A DNA stretch of 42,824 bases from Bacteroidota bacterium (GCA_947496065.1 CANMBF010000022.1:1-42824); one strand, 5' to 3'. Shown: positions 18,472 through 26,463, counted from the first letter of the stretch. The notes: generated by a model from the letters alone, not told the origin. A program made the numbers and translations.

Positions 18472-18502
18472 CAAATGTATGTTTTTTAATCTTAGAAACA
18501 AA
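18472..18502 (-). promoter_or_regulatory. Promoter of tRNA-Lys
   Basis: On the - strand, TTTG (18499-18502) and TACATTTG (18472-18479, TAnnTTTG) are separated by 19 bp, a full Bacteroidota consensus. It lies about 20 bp upstream of the mature tRNA 5' end. Confidence 0.65.
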
Positions 18503-18540
18503 TGTTTTTGTAATTTATTTTAATTATTCTACATAGGTAC

Positions 18541-18577
18541 AAAAAAAAATCCTGATTGAATAATCAGGATTTTTTTG
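18541..18577 (-). terminator. Rho-independent terminator of the T9SS Asp-box protein gene
   Basis: Arms ATCCTGATT and AATCAGGAT with a GAAT loop are flanked by A and T runs. The hairpin starts about 20 bp past the stop codon of the - strand gene at 18596. Confidence 0.8.
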
Positions 18578-18595
18578 AAAAATTTAATAATTGAA

Positions 18596-20581
18596 TTAAT
18601 GTTCAATCATCATTTTTTGAGTTACACTATTGGTACTCGTTTTTACTGTGTAGAAATAAATACCTGAGGTTAAATTATCGCCATTGATTTTAAGAATTTG
18701 ATTGCCTGCACCCAATTCAGAATAAGTTACAGTTGATACAACCTGTCCCATAACGTTGGTTACTTCTAAAGTCACATCCGCTTGGTTTTCTAGCCAAATT
18801 AATACTTCAGAATTTGAACTGAAAGGATTGGGTTGGTTTTGAGAAACAACAAAGATTTCTTTAGAATTAAAGATTCTATCTACCTTTGTGTAGCTATTTC
18901 CGATTGAACCATCTAAAATTTTAGAGACCGGCACTGCAGCATACATAATGTAGTTACCATTATCCCCAATTAAAGAAACATCACCTGCATGGTTAATTAA
19001 ATTGGTTCCAGCAGCCTCGTCTTGTTGAAATATTAGGTGAACAAATTTATCAACTTTTTTAGCGATACAGCCAAAATCTTCTTCGCTGCCTTTCATTTTT
19101 GTAATATCTATTGGATTTTCCCAATTTAAACCATTGTCTTTTGAGTTCACCATCATAATATCTCTAAAATTACAGTAAGCATCATCAACATCGCCAGCAA
19201 CAGGAAGTGAGAAGGTTACAAAAATATTGCCATTAGCATCCATACCGGCAGAAGGAGAGCGCAACAAAGCAGTGTTTGTTAAGCGAGCACCTTGGTAGGT
19301 GGCAGCTGAACCATCTATTAATTTAAAATTGGTTTGTCTAGCGCCATAAGTGCCAGGGTATACTGAATAAGTGGTATCCGATAGACCAGGCACATTTAAA
19401 TCTGGATTAGGGTCAGCAGGAAACTGTGAGCCGCCTGCTATAAATTGCGTTTTTGGCACATTTTCACTCCAATAAGCTAACAAAGATTGAGCAGGCGAAA
19501 AGAAGCTACTATCTTTACTTTTATTTTTTTTGGTAACATTGGTAACACCCCAAAATGCATGGGCTTTGCCTTTATTGTCGATGATAACGTCCAAAGAGCC
19601 ATCGCAAACAAGTGGACTTCCTTTAAATACCAACGTGTCCCTGTATGGGGCATATTTGAATGTATCCATGATTGTTTTCTTAAATGTTAGGCCATTGTTT
19701 GTCGACTTCCACATGGCAACGTCTTCTAACATATCGCCTGAAACAATGACTACAATAGAATCTTTAACATCTATAGCGTATTGATCGCCACCACCAGAAT
19801 TGTAACGTGTGCTGTCGTAGCCTGGTAAAAGCGCATGGAGTGTTGACCATGTCACACCCCCATCGGTAGAGCGACTATAAGTCATAGGCGCAAAAATACC
19901 TTTAATTGTAGGAGCTCTTTTTTCGAGAGCAGAGCCTGAATCAGAATAGTTTGCAATGCAATGGAAATAATTACCGCTATTCGCTACACGTCCCCAAATT
20001 GGACGTTTATCTTTTTGAGTAAGCACCGCCGCTGTAGATGTCCAAGATTTACTACCAATGGAGCTGTTTTTAGATTTCACAAAACCACCAAGCGTTGCAT
20101 CGTGGCCCATGACCCATTCACTGTTGCCGTTCACACCAAGTGACGGCCAACCAGTTCTCAATGACTCAACACGCGCTGTGTGCACTGCGCTCGGAAACCA
20201 CGCCAATGAATCGTAAAAGTTATAGCCTGTGCCTCTATTTGGAAAGCCAATAGTTTTGTTATCTGAGGTTGTCCAAACGGCAGAAATTTTGCCATTTGGC
20301 AAAAGCATAATTCTGCGACCAATACTGGCATTGGTTTGTAAATCGTAATAGGTATTTCCTATTTGTATGAAGTTATACGAAGTGTTAGTGCCTCTTTTAG
20401 TTGAAGAAAAATGGCGCATTACTGAATTAGATGAACTTGTATCAAGTTGATTGTCAGTAAATGATTCAATAATTGGTGCTAAGGGCATACCTTGAGCAGG
20501 ATGAATGTTGGGTTTAGCAACTTTTTGAGCATTCATAATAAAAGGAATTCCCAATGCAAGGAGTAGTAATTTTTTGTTCAT
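18596..20581 (-). CDS. T9SS-exported protein with Asp-box (BNR) repeats
   Basis: This is a secreted or surface protein of 661 residues from the ATG at 20581; a TTG three codons earlier is possible but places extra residues ahead of a normal signal peptide (MNKKLLLLALGIPFIMNAQ). The central part is probably a six-bladed beta-propeller, shown by Asp-box motifs STDGGVTW, STNNGLTF and SKDNGLNW as in sialidase-like and exo-enzyme propellers; no enzymatic residues can be assigned. The last 80 residues (QNQPNPFSSNSEVLIW, VMGQVV, SGIYFYTV, QKMMIEH) form a type A T9SS sorting domain that directs export and removal or anchoring at the outer membrane. It is monocistronic with a strong terminator. The substrate is unknown. 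Confidence 0.85.
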   Translation of the reverse strand: MNKKLLLLALGIPFIMNAQKVAKPNIHPAQGMPLAPIIESFTDNQLDTSSSNSVMRHFSSTKRGTNTSYNFIQIGNTYYDLQTNASIGRRIMLLPNGKISAVWTTSDNKTIGFPNRGTGYNFYDSLAWFPSAVHTARVESLRTGWPSLGVNGNSEWVMGHDATLGGFVKSKNSSIGSKSWTSTAAVLTQKDKRPIWGRVANSGNYFHCIANYSDSGSALEKRAPTIKGIFAPMTYSRSTDGGVTWSTLHALLPGYDSTRYNSGGGDQYAIDVKDSIVVIVSGDMLEDVAMWKSTNNGLTFKKTIMDTFKYAPYRDTLVFKGSPLVCDGSLDVIIDNKGKAHAFWGVTNVTKKNKSKDSSFFSPAQSLLAYWSENVPKTQFIAGGSQFPADPNPDLNVPGLSDTTYSVYPGTYGARQTNFKLIDGSAATYQGARLTNTALLRSPSAGMDANGNIFVTFSLPVAGDVDDAYCNFRDIMMVNSKDNGLNWENPIDITKMKGSEEDFGCIAKKVDKFVHLIFQQDEAAGTNLINHAGDVSLIGDNGNYIMYAAVPVSKILDGSIGNSYTKVDRIFNSKEIFVVSQNQPNPFSSNSEVLIWLENQADVTLEVTNVMGQVVSTVTYSELGAGNQILKINGDNLTSGIYFYTVKTSTNSVTQKMMIEH

Positions 20582-20992
20582 ATATAACAAGTTTTATAAA
20601 TAAGCCGTGAAAATAGTATAATTAAATTAATAAATAAATCACGTAGTACAAGAATTGATAAGTAGGAGGGGTTGCGTTCATAAAACTGTCATCTAATTTT
20701 AAATAAAGTTGTATAAAATATGGCATAGTAAATATCTGTACAATAAATATATAATGTTCTATATCATTAGTTTATAGAGTTCTGTTAATGCTATAATAGA
20801 TATTGTCAATTGACAGTCTAGTGGATATATATTGCGATAAATTGTTGATATTTTGTAGCAATCAAGTGTTTTAATATCTGAAAACAAAGCATTCATAAGG
20901 AGACACGTGATATTCACAATGGCTACTGCATAGGGTAACAGATAAATGCAAGGCAAAGAATATAAATTGCTTATTTTCAATAAATTAGCTAT
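20582..20992. other. Intergenic region without a credible gene
   Basis: This AT-rich stretch lies between the Asp-box protein gene and the operator array. A 73-codon frame on the - strand (20759-20980) has no family resemblance and is probably chance. A perfect 12-bp palindrome TGTCAATTGACA lies at 20804-20815 and may be a protein-binding site. No confident promoter was found. Confidence 0.5.
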
Positions 20993-21072
20993 TTTACAAC
21001 TGTAAAGTATAGCGTTTACATTTGTAAATGTACTGTTTTACAAATGTAAAAAAAGATGTTTACATTTGTAAA
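20993..21072. promoter_or_regulatory. Array of four phased dyad operators TTTACA-N2-TGTAAA
   Basis: Four 14-bp inverted repeats lie at 20993-21006 (spacer AC), 21015-21028 (TT), 21037-21050 (AA) and 21059-21072 (TT). Centres are exactly 22 bp apart, close to two helical turns, so bound proteins would lie on one face of the DNA. Copies 2 and 4 contain TACATTTG on the + strand and copy 3 contains it on the - strand. This is the TAnnTTTG promoter element, so binding should block RNA polymerase. The last dyad ends one base before the likely GTG start of the XRE-type regulator, which suggests autoregulation. Confidence 0.75.
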
Positions 21073-21411
21073 GTGATTGAAAGTAAGATTATACAGGTTT
21101 TTAATAGTTCAGGGATGAGCAGACTTGATTTTGCATCTAAATTAAATATTTCCAATGCAGTGCTATCGCATTTGGCATCAGGGAGGAATAAAGCTAGTTT
21201 GGATCTGGTTATAGCCGTCTTAACCCATTTCCCTAAAATCAATGCAGAATGGCTTATTCTGAATAAGGGTGAGATGTATAAGTCAGAAATCGATGATAGA
21301 GAGGCGCTAAAGTTGGAATTAATCGGACAAATACAAACAATTGTCATTACCAATCAAAAAATGACCGGTCAGCTACAAAGCTTTGTTAAAACTGTAGAGG
21401 AACTAAAATAA
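21073..21411 (+). CDS. Small XRE-type helix-turn-helix regulator
   Basis: This 112-residue DNA-binding protein has a helix-turn-helix at about 13-55 (SRLDFASKLNISNAVLSHL, then SGRNKASLDLVIAVL). The motif NAEWLILNKGEMYK is the usual end of this domain in Bacteroidota cI/XRE-like regulators. The C-terminal 40 residues look like a helical oligomerisation segment. I chose the GTG at 21073 because it directly follows the fourth operator and starts exactly where the family domain starts; an in-frame ATG at 21028 would translate two of the operator repeats as protein, which is unlikely but possible (127 residues). The array upstream suggests that it represses its own transcription; other targets are unknown. 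The 3' end overlaps the convergent ArsR gene by 9 bp. Confidence 0.75.
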   Translation: MIESKIIQVFNSSGMSRLDFASKLNISNAVLSHLASGRNKASLDLVIAVLTHFPKINAEWLILNKGEMYKSEIDDREALKLELIGQIQTIVITNQKMTGQLQSFVKTVEELK

Positions 21412-21741
21412 GTAAGCTTGTTTCACATTAAGAATGTGAGCATAGAACAAATCTGAGAACATTTTTTGCGCTTTGGCTAAATTATCCTTGTCAACACTAT
21501 AAATAACACTGGTTTTATAGTTCTTTCCATTTAATAAATTGGCTGACCTTAATTCACTTAGATGCTGTGATACAGTCGATTGACTTAACGGTAGCTTATC
21601 TACAATCTGTTGGCATGTTTGATCATTTTTAGCCAATAATAATTTTATTATTCTAATTCTAGCTGGGTGTCCAAGGGCCTTACAAACAATACTTAAATCC
21701 GCCTCGTTACTATCAAATAATGATTTTTTGCTCATTGCCAT
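21403..21741 (-). CDS. ArsR-family winged-helix transcriptional regulator
   Basis: This 112-residue repressor-type regulator has the ArsR pattern. CKALGHPARIRIIKLLL forms the first helices, TCQQIVDKLPLSQSTVSQHLSELRSANLL is the recognition helix-turn-helix, and YSVDKDNL is the wing end. The ELxCV-type metal-binding cysteine pair is absent; the only cysteines are near positions 20 and 43, so a metal sensor role is not indicated. The start is the ATG at 21741 (a second Met is two codons later). A weak promoter-like TATTATTG lies just upstream. It overlaps the XRE-type gene tail to tail with no terminator between them. The target is unknown. Confidence 0.85.
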   Translation of the reverse strand: MAMSKKSLFDSNEADLSIVCKALGHPARIRIIKLLLAKNDQTCQQIVDKLPLSQSTVSQHLSELRSANLLNGKNYKTSVIYSVDKDNLAKAQKMFSDLFYAHILNVKQAYLF

Positions 21742-21806
21742 GCTGCAATAATACTATCTAATTATTAAGTGTGCAACTTGTTTAATTCAAAAAATAAAAT
21801 AAAGAT

Positions 21807-22685
21807 TTAATTTCTTTTTAACTTCCAACGTTTATGACTCCACAGCCATAAACTTGGATTAAGTTTAATATTTTCTTCTAATCGATGAGTATGTAATTGT
21901 GTAATTTCAGAATATGAGCAGTTTTCAGGGGCTTCAATCAATGGTTTAAATTCACAGGTATAATACCCTCTTTTTATGATCTTTACTTCGTTATAAAATA
22001 CAGGTAATTTATATTTTATAGCTAACTTTTCTATGCCTGGAAGCACTGCAGTATCTTGATTTAAAAAGTTTACCCATATGCTAGTTTCTGAATCTGACGG
22101 CGATTGATCCGCTAACAATATTAATAAATATGGATTTTTTTCTGATAATAAAACCCTTGGCAATTGCTGCATGGGAACTTGTCTAATCCCAAATTCAATT
22201 CTTGCCTTATATAGAAGCTTATCGAATTCTGGATTGGTCAATGGTTTGTAAGCAACAATAATATTATTTTTAATAAACAAAGGGGCCGAACGGCATATCC
22301 ATTCCCAATTACCATAGTGTCCCATGACAACCATCGCACTTTTATTGTCTTTAACCAATTGATCAACATAATGGGTGTTTAGGAATTGCATGCGTTTTAA
22401 CAAAACCTTTTTAGAAATGCTAAAACCTTTGACCGTTTCGACTACCAAATCTGATAGATAACTATAAAATTGTTTCTCAATTTGTAAACGCTCATCGACC
22501 GTCATTAGGGGGAATGAATGTAAAAGATTATTCTTTACAACTGAACTTCTATATTTAATTAATTTGTAAAATACGATAAATATTAAGTCGGAAATTAAGT
22601 AGAGGAATGGGAGTGGACAAAGGGACAATCCCTTTAAGAAGAAAATGCCAATAATAGAAGCGAATTGATTGAATCTATTTTGCAT
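21807..22685 (-). CDS. LpxL/HtrB-type lysophospholipid (lipid A) acyltransferase
   Basis: This is a 292-residue inner-membrane acyltransferase that adds a secondary acyl chain to lipid A or a related lipid. One hydrophobic segment near the N-terminus (about 12-42) anchors it. The catalytic HX4E motif is HYGNWE (His123, Glu128), and the downstream LLADQSPSDSETSIWVNFL block and the C-terminal PSLWLWSHKRWK (the usual W-x-H-x-R-W) are typical of the family. It is the last gene of a three-gene - strand operon and begins 14 bp after the M42 peptidase gene. All family motifs are intact; acyl specificity cannot be read. Confidence 0.9.
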   Translation of the reverse strand: MQNRFNQFASIIGIFFLKGLSLCPLPFLYLISDLIFIVFYKLIKYRSSVVKNNLLHSFPLMTVDERLQIEKQFYSYLSDLVVETVKGFSISKKVLLKRMQFLNTHYVDQLVKDNKSAMVVMGHYGNWEWICRSAPLFIKNNIIVAYKPLTNPEFDKLLYKARIEFGIRQVPMQQLPRVLLSEKNPYLLILLADQSPSDSETSIWVNFLNQDTAVLPGIEKLAIKYKLPVFYNEVKIIKRGYYTCEFKPLIEAPENCSYSEITQLHTHRLEENIKLNPSLWLWSHKRWKLKRN

Positions 22686-22699
22686 TATAGTTATAGCAC

Positions 22700-23770
22700 C
22701 TATTTAATATATTTAAAATCATGTCCAGATTTAAGGTTCGTAATAAAACGATACATTAAATCAATAACGTGGTTCATATCACTTTTACTAATGGTTTCAA
22801 CAGTGGTATGCATATATTTTAAAGGCAAGGAAATTAGTGCTGATGGAACACCTTCACCACTGTAGGCAAAACTATCTGTATCGGTTCCAGTGCTGCGACT
22901 TACGGCAGCTCTTTGAAAAGGTATTTTGTATTTTTCGGCAGTTTGAATAATCATTTTTAATAAATTATTTTGAACTGCTGGTCCATAGGTTAAGACAGGC
23001 CCCTTTCCACATTTCTGATCGCCTTGTTTTTTCTTGTCGTAAAGTGGAGATGAGGTATCATGACAAACATCTGTAATAATTGCAACATCCGGTTTAATCC
23101 TTCGGGAAATCATTTCTGCGCCTCTCAAGCCAATTTCTTCTTGAACCGCATTAACAACATAAAGGGTAAAAGGAAGTTTGTCTTTATTTTCCTTTAGCCT
23201 TTTTGCAACTTGCGCTATCATAAAACCACCGATTCGATTATCAAGCGCGCGACCCGTATAGTAATTATCGTTAAGTTCCATTAATTCGTCTTCAAAAATG
23301 GCCACTGTACCCACATGGATACCTAGTTTTTCAACCTCTTCTTTTTTAGAACATCCAACATCAATAAAAATATTGTCCATAGAGGGCACAATATCTTTGT
23401 CAGAAGTTCTTACATGGATGGCAGGCCAACCAAAAATTCCACGTACGATTCCCTTTTCGGTAAACAATTTTACCCGCATAGAGGGAGCGATCATATGGTC
23501 TGAACCCCCATTTCTAGTCACATACAAATATCCATCTTCTGAAATATATTTCACAAACCAACTTATTTCATCGGCATGGGCTTCAATGACTACTTTAAAA
23601 TCTTTACCTGGATTGATAATTGCCGCAACAGAGCCATAGGCATCTGATATATAATCATCGGAATAAGGTTTCATAAAATCTAACCAAATTTTTTGGCCAG
23701 AAGATTCAAATCCTGTAGGAGAGGCGTTATTTAAATATTCTGTTAAGAATTTTTTATCCTTTTTGTCCAT
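22700..23770 (-). CDS. M42-family metal-dependent aminopeptidase
   Basis: This cytosolic dinuclear-metal peptidase (glutamyl aminopeptidase / TET / FrvX-like) has 356 residues, the usual family length. Metal ligands and catalytic residues are visible: His65 and Asp67 in EAHADEIS, Asp in GRALDNRIGG, the Glu pair in VQEEIGLRGAE, Asp in IITDVCHD, and His in KYMHTTVE. Such enzymes form dodecameric particles that trim N-terminal residues from peptides. It lies between the DUF3127 and LpxL-type genes with short gaps of 12 and 14 bp, so one transcript is likely; the functional link among the three is unclear. Confidence 0.93.
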   Translation of the reverse strand: MDKKDKKFLTEYLNNASPTGFESSGQKIWLDFMKPYSDDYISDAYGSVAAIINPGKDFKVVIEAHADEISWFVKYISEDGYLYVTRNGGSDHMIAPSMRVKLFTEKGIVRGIFGWPAIHVRTSDKDIVPSMDNIFIDVGCSKKEEVEKLGIHVGTVAIFEDELMELNDNYYTGRALDNRIGGFMIAQVAKRLKENKDKLPFTLYVVNAVQEEIGLRGAEMISRRIKPDVAIITDVCHDTSSPLYDKKKQGDQKCGKGPVLTYGPAVQNNLLKMIIQTAEKYKIPFQRAAVSRSTGTDTDSFAYSGEGVPSALISLPLKYMHTTVETISKSDMNHVIDLMYRFITNLKSGHDFKYIK

Positions 23771-23782
23771 TACTAAATCTGA

Positions 23783-24160
23783 TTAGAAAGGAAGATCATC
23801 AGATTCTTGATTGCTGTCGAAATTTGAAAAGTCTTCTACTACTGGCGCTGCAGGTGCAGGACCGCTGTTGTTACTAGTATTACTAGTAGTTGCACCAATC
23901 ATTTCAATTTTCCAAAAACGCAAATCTGTATACCATCGACCATTGTATTCGCGACTTTCGGCATTAAGTGACAACTTAACTTTGTCTTCAATATTGAATT
24001 TAGTTAATTCATCTACTTTTTCTGCCCATGCACTTATACAAACTTGTTTAGGGTATTTGTCTTCAGTTTCGATAATAAACTCTTGTTTTTTCCACTCTCC
24101 ACGTGCACTGTTTCCAGTTACCGCGTCTAATTTTTTGATAATTTTTCCTGAAATTTCCAT
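23783..24160 (-). CDS. DUF3127 protein, OB-fold-like, with SSB-like acidic tail
   Basis: This 125-residue protein of the DUF3127 family is common in Bacteroidota. The first 90 residues (MEISGKIIKKLDAVTG, EFIIETEDKYPKQVCISAWAEK, YNGRWYTDLRFWKIE) look like an OB-fold, as in single-stranded DNA-binding proteins. A Ser/Asn/Pro-Ala linker follows and the protein ends in ESDDLPF, very like the SSB C-terminal tip (DDDIPF) that recruits replication and repair proteins. This suggests nucleic-acid binding with partner recruitment, but no experiment is known to me. It is the first gene of the operon; its promoter lies so close that the mRNA is probably leaderless. Confidence 0.85.
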   Translation of the reverse strand: MEISGKIIKKLDAVTGNSARGEWKKQEFIIETEDKYPKQVCISAWAEKVDELTKFNIEDKVKLSLNAESREYNGRWYTDLRFWKIEMIGATTSNTSNNSGPAPAAPVVEDFSNFDSNQESDDLPF

Positions 24161-24165
24161 TGATA

Positions 24166-24197
24166 CAAATATAAGGGGTTCCTAAGATTGGAAACAA
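24166..24197 (-). promoter_or_regulatory. Promoter of the DUF3127-M42-LpxL operon
   Basis: On the - strand, TTG (24195-24197) and TATATTTG (24166-24173, TAnnTTTG) are separated by 21 bp. The final G is only 6 nt from the ATG at 24160, so the transcript would start at or within a base or two of the start codon. Confidence 0.65.
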
Positions 24198-24221
24198 CAT
24201 TTAAGTAAAGGCTTTATTCAC

Positions 24222-24250
24222 TTGTATTAAACAATAATAAAACAGTTTTG
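24222..24250 (+). promoter_or_regulatory. Candidate promoter of the DinB-like/NRDE/ATP-grasp operon
   Basis: TTG (24222-24224) and CAGTTTTG (24243-24250, one mismatch to TAnnTTTG) are separated by 18 bp, 16 nt before the ATG at 24267. It is divergent from the DUF3127 promoter. Confidence 0.35.
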
Positions 24251-24266
24251 GTAGAATCAAAATTCC

Positions 24267-24776
24267 ATGTTTTATTTGCATTCGTTGGTTAAAGTTGATT
24301 TACAATACCTTAAAGTATTTTCTGAAATTCTAAATAGGATAGATGTGAAAGACTATGGACTAAAAAATCCAAACCACCAATTTTCAGGAACAATTGGCGC
24401 CCATTCAAGGCATATTATCGAGTTCTATCAACAGTTTTTAAAAACATACCAAGCAAAAGAAATTAATTACGATAGTAGAGATAGGGACCTTAATCTAGAG
24501 ATTAAGAAGCATTTAGCTGAAAATCATATAATGACATTAATCAGTCAATTAGAAGTTCTTACCCTTAATGAGGATGAAATTGTAGTAACCATCATTAATG
24601 AACAAAAAACTATCAGCAGTGTAGGTAGGGAGTTGAGTTATCTTGCTGAGCACACCGTGCATCATTTTGCACTGATTCGTTTTATTGCTGAATCCAATGG
24701 CTTAGTATTCAAAGAATTTCCCGAATTTGGGATTGCAAAGTCTACCAAACACCATAGGTTATCCCAAGGAAATTAA
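24267..24776 (+). CDS. DinB-like metal-binding four-helix protein
   Basis: This 169-residue protein is predicted to be all-helical. The spaced histidines GAHSRHIIEFY near 45 and LAEHTVHHFALIRF near 130 are characteristic of the DinB/YfiT superfamily, whose members bind a divalent metal and include thiol transferases and proteins of unknown role. The ATG at 24267 follows a candidate promoter. The stop overlaps the next gene's ATG (TAATG), so translation is coupled to the NRDE protein. The biochemical activity cannot be predicted. Confidence 0.75.
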   Translation: MFYLHSLVKVDLQYLKVFSEILNRIDVKDYGLKNPNHQFSGTIGAHSRHIIEFYQQFLKTYQAKEINYDSRDRDLNLEIKKHLAENHIMTLISQLEVLTLNEDEIVVTIINEQKTISSVGRELSYLAEHTVHHFALIRFIAESNGLVFKEFPEFGIAKSTKHHRLSQGN

Positions 24777-25450
24777 TGTGTATTGTAACATTTGTAAAGC
24801 TGAAAGCTGAATTTGTTTTAACCTTTAATAGGGATGAGAGAATTGGAAGACCAAGTACTGAGCCGATTTGGCATACTTGCGATTCAAAGCCCATCTTCTG
24901 TCCGCTTGATTTGGAATCAAATGGCACATGGATTGGTTACAACACCAAAATTATTGCATGCTTACAGAATGGGGCAGATTTGAAACACGAAAGAAATTTG
25001 CCATATGAATTAAGTAGGGGGATTATTTTAAGAGACCTTTTGACAACGAATGAAATCAAAACCATTGAGGAAAATGTAATGAACTTCAAGGTTGAACCCT
25101 TCACATTATCAATCCACAATTTAAGTTCAGATCAATTAGAAATATACCGATACAATGGTTTAAACCTTATCAAAGAAATATTAAACTTAAATGAACCTAT
25201 TGTAATTTGTTCGAGCACATTATATAATCCACAAGCACAAAGTAAAATTGAACAAACATTTAAAGATTATGTTTTAAGTCCAGAATCTATTTTTCAATTT
25301 CACACAGATATGATGATTGGAAAAGAAAAAAACCAGTTCACGAATTTGGTTAATACTATTAGTATCACTCAATTTTCATGTCAAAATGGAGTTCTATATA
25401 GTCGCTATTTTGACACTATAAAAGATCAAAATTATTGCGAAATTTTATGA
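24776..25450 (+). CDS. NRDE/TANGO2-family protein
   Basis: This 224-residue protein of the NRDE (TANGO2/Ser-rich T10) family has Cys2 at the N-terminus (MCIVTF), as in Ntn-type folds. The signature FNRDER (with the Asn-Arg-Asp-Glu that names the family) is near residues 18-23, followed by NGTWIGYN and LSRGIILRDLL, which match the family layout. Eukaryotic TANGO2 is linked to haem and lipid metabolism; bacterial roles are unsettled. It overlaps the upstream gene by one base and the downstream ATP-grasp gene by four (ATGA), so the three are made together. Confidence 0.85.
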   Translation: MCIVTFVKLKAEFVLTFNRDERIGRPSTEPIWHTCDSKPIFCPLDLESNGTWIGYNTKIIACLQNGADLKHERNLPYELSRGIILRDLLTTNEIKTIEENVMNFKVEPFTLSIHNLSSDQLEIYRYNGLNLIKEILNLNEPIVICSSTLYNPQAQSKIEQTFKDYVLSPESIFQFHTDMMIGKEKNQFTNLVNTISITQFSCQNGVLYSRYFDTIKDQNYCEIL

Positions 25451-26463
25451 AAAAGGTTTGGATTATAAAATTTCGAAATTATGAATATTGGCCAATGTGG
25501 GCTTTTTATTTGCCATTATTGCCATTGATATTTGTGTTTGGTTTAATTCAAAGACATTTCTTTTTTTTTACTAATGTTAATCCAGGAATCGATGCATTTG
25601 GCGGTTTTTTTTTCGACTCAAAGCATCGTATTGATCAAAAGATTTCAAGTGTTTATAGGCCAAAATCATTCTTGGTGCGTCCATTTGACGCGCCTGAAAA
25701 TCTAGAGGCATTTATCACAAATTTGGCGTTAAATTTTCCAATCATAATAAAGCCAGATGCTGGCGAAAGAGGTAAAGGAGTAACCAAAATTTTCTCAAAA
25801 ATTGAATTAAAAGCCGCGCTCTCAAAAATCGCAACAGACTATTTGGTTCAAGAATTTATACCACATCTTTTAGAGTACGGCGTCTTTGTATCGTATTTGC
25901 CAAATGAAAATAAGTATAAAGTTATTTCTTTAACTGAAAAGCAGTTTTTTACAGTGATTGGTGATGGAAAAAGCAATATTGATGAATTGGTTAAATCTCA
26001 AACAAGAGGTCTCGTTTTTTATAAGCAAATTATTGAAAGGGCATTGTATTCACTAAATTATGTACCTAAAATAGATGAAGTTTGTGTCATACATACCATG
26101 GGAAATCATTGCAATGGAACAGAGTTCATCAATAAAAATGAATTAAAATATGATGCTTTAAACAATGCCATGAATCAATTGATGAGAGGCATGACTGGGA
26201 TATTTTACGGAAGATTTGATATTAAGGTGGCTAGTTTTGATGATTTGATTAATTTAATGGACATAAAAATACTTGAATTTAATGGAATTACGGCAGAGCC
26301 AATTCATATTTATGATAATTCACATGGTTATTTTAAATCCTTGTTATCGTTTGTAAATAGCTGGAAATATTTATATAAAATATCGAAATATAATAAATCA
26401 AAAGGCATAGCGCCGATTAAACATGTTGAAATGTTGAGGAAATTGAGGGCTAGATTATTATAA
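25447..26463 (+). CDS. ATP-grasp-family ligase-like protein with N-terminal hydrophobic segment
   Basis: The protein has 338 residues from the ATG at 25447 that overlaps the previous stop (ATGA). Residues about 15-40 (MWAFYLPLLPLIFVFGLI) are hydrophobic and may attach the protein to the membrane. The ATP-grasp fold follows: IIIKPDAGERGKGVTKI carries the nucleotide-binding Lys and Gly-rich loop, YLVQEFI is the hinge, and YGRFDIKVAS with KILEFNGITAEP supplies the C-terminal metal-binding Asp, Glu and Asn. This resembles D-Ala-D-Ala ligase-like and carboxylate-amine ligases; the substrates are unknown. Pairing with a NRDE protein is unusual and may hint at a small-molecule conjugation pathway. 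Confidence 0.75.
   Translation: MKKVWIIKFRNYEYWPMWAFYLPLLPLIFVFGLIQRHFFFFTNVNPGIDAFGGFFFDSKHRIDQKISSVYRPKSFLVRPFDAPENLEAFITNLALNFPIIIKPDAGERGKGVTKIFSKIELKAALSKIATDYLVQEFIPHLLEYGVFVSYLPNENKYKVISLTEKQFFTVIGDGKSNIDELVKSQTRGLVFYKQIIERALYSLNYVPKIDEVCVIHTMGNHCNGTEFINKNELKYDALNNAMNQLMRGMTGIFYGRFDIKVASFDDLINLMDIKILEFNGITAEPIHIYDNSHGYFKSLLSFVNSWKYLYKISKYNKSKGIAPIKHVEMLRKLRARLL

Noticed and set aside
20804-20815. Palindrome TGTCAATTGACA as an operator for the Asp-box gene
   Set aside because: A single 12-bp palindrome with no second copy and more than 200 bp from the gene start; noted only within the intergenic entry.
20759-20980. 73-codon ORF on the - strand
   Set aside because: No family resemblance, no promoter, and it lies in AT-rich DNA with an irregular composition; likely chance.
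20993-21072. Short CRISPR-like repeat array
   Set aside because: Repeats are 14-bp dyads spaced by 8 bp, far too short for CRISPR units, and no cas genes are nearby; they fit operators.
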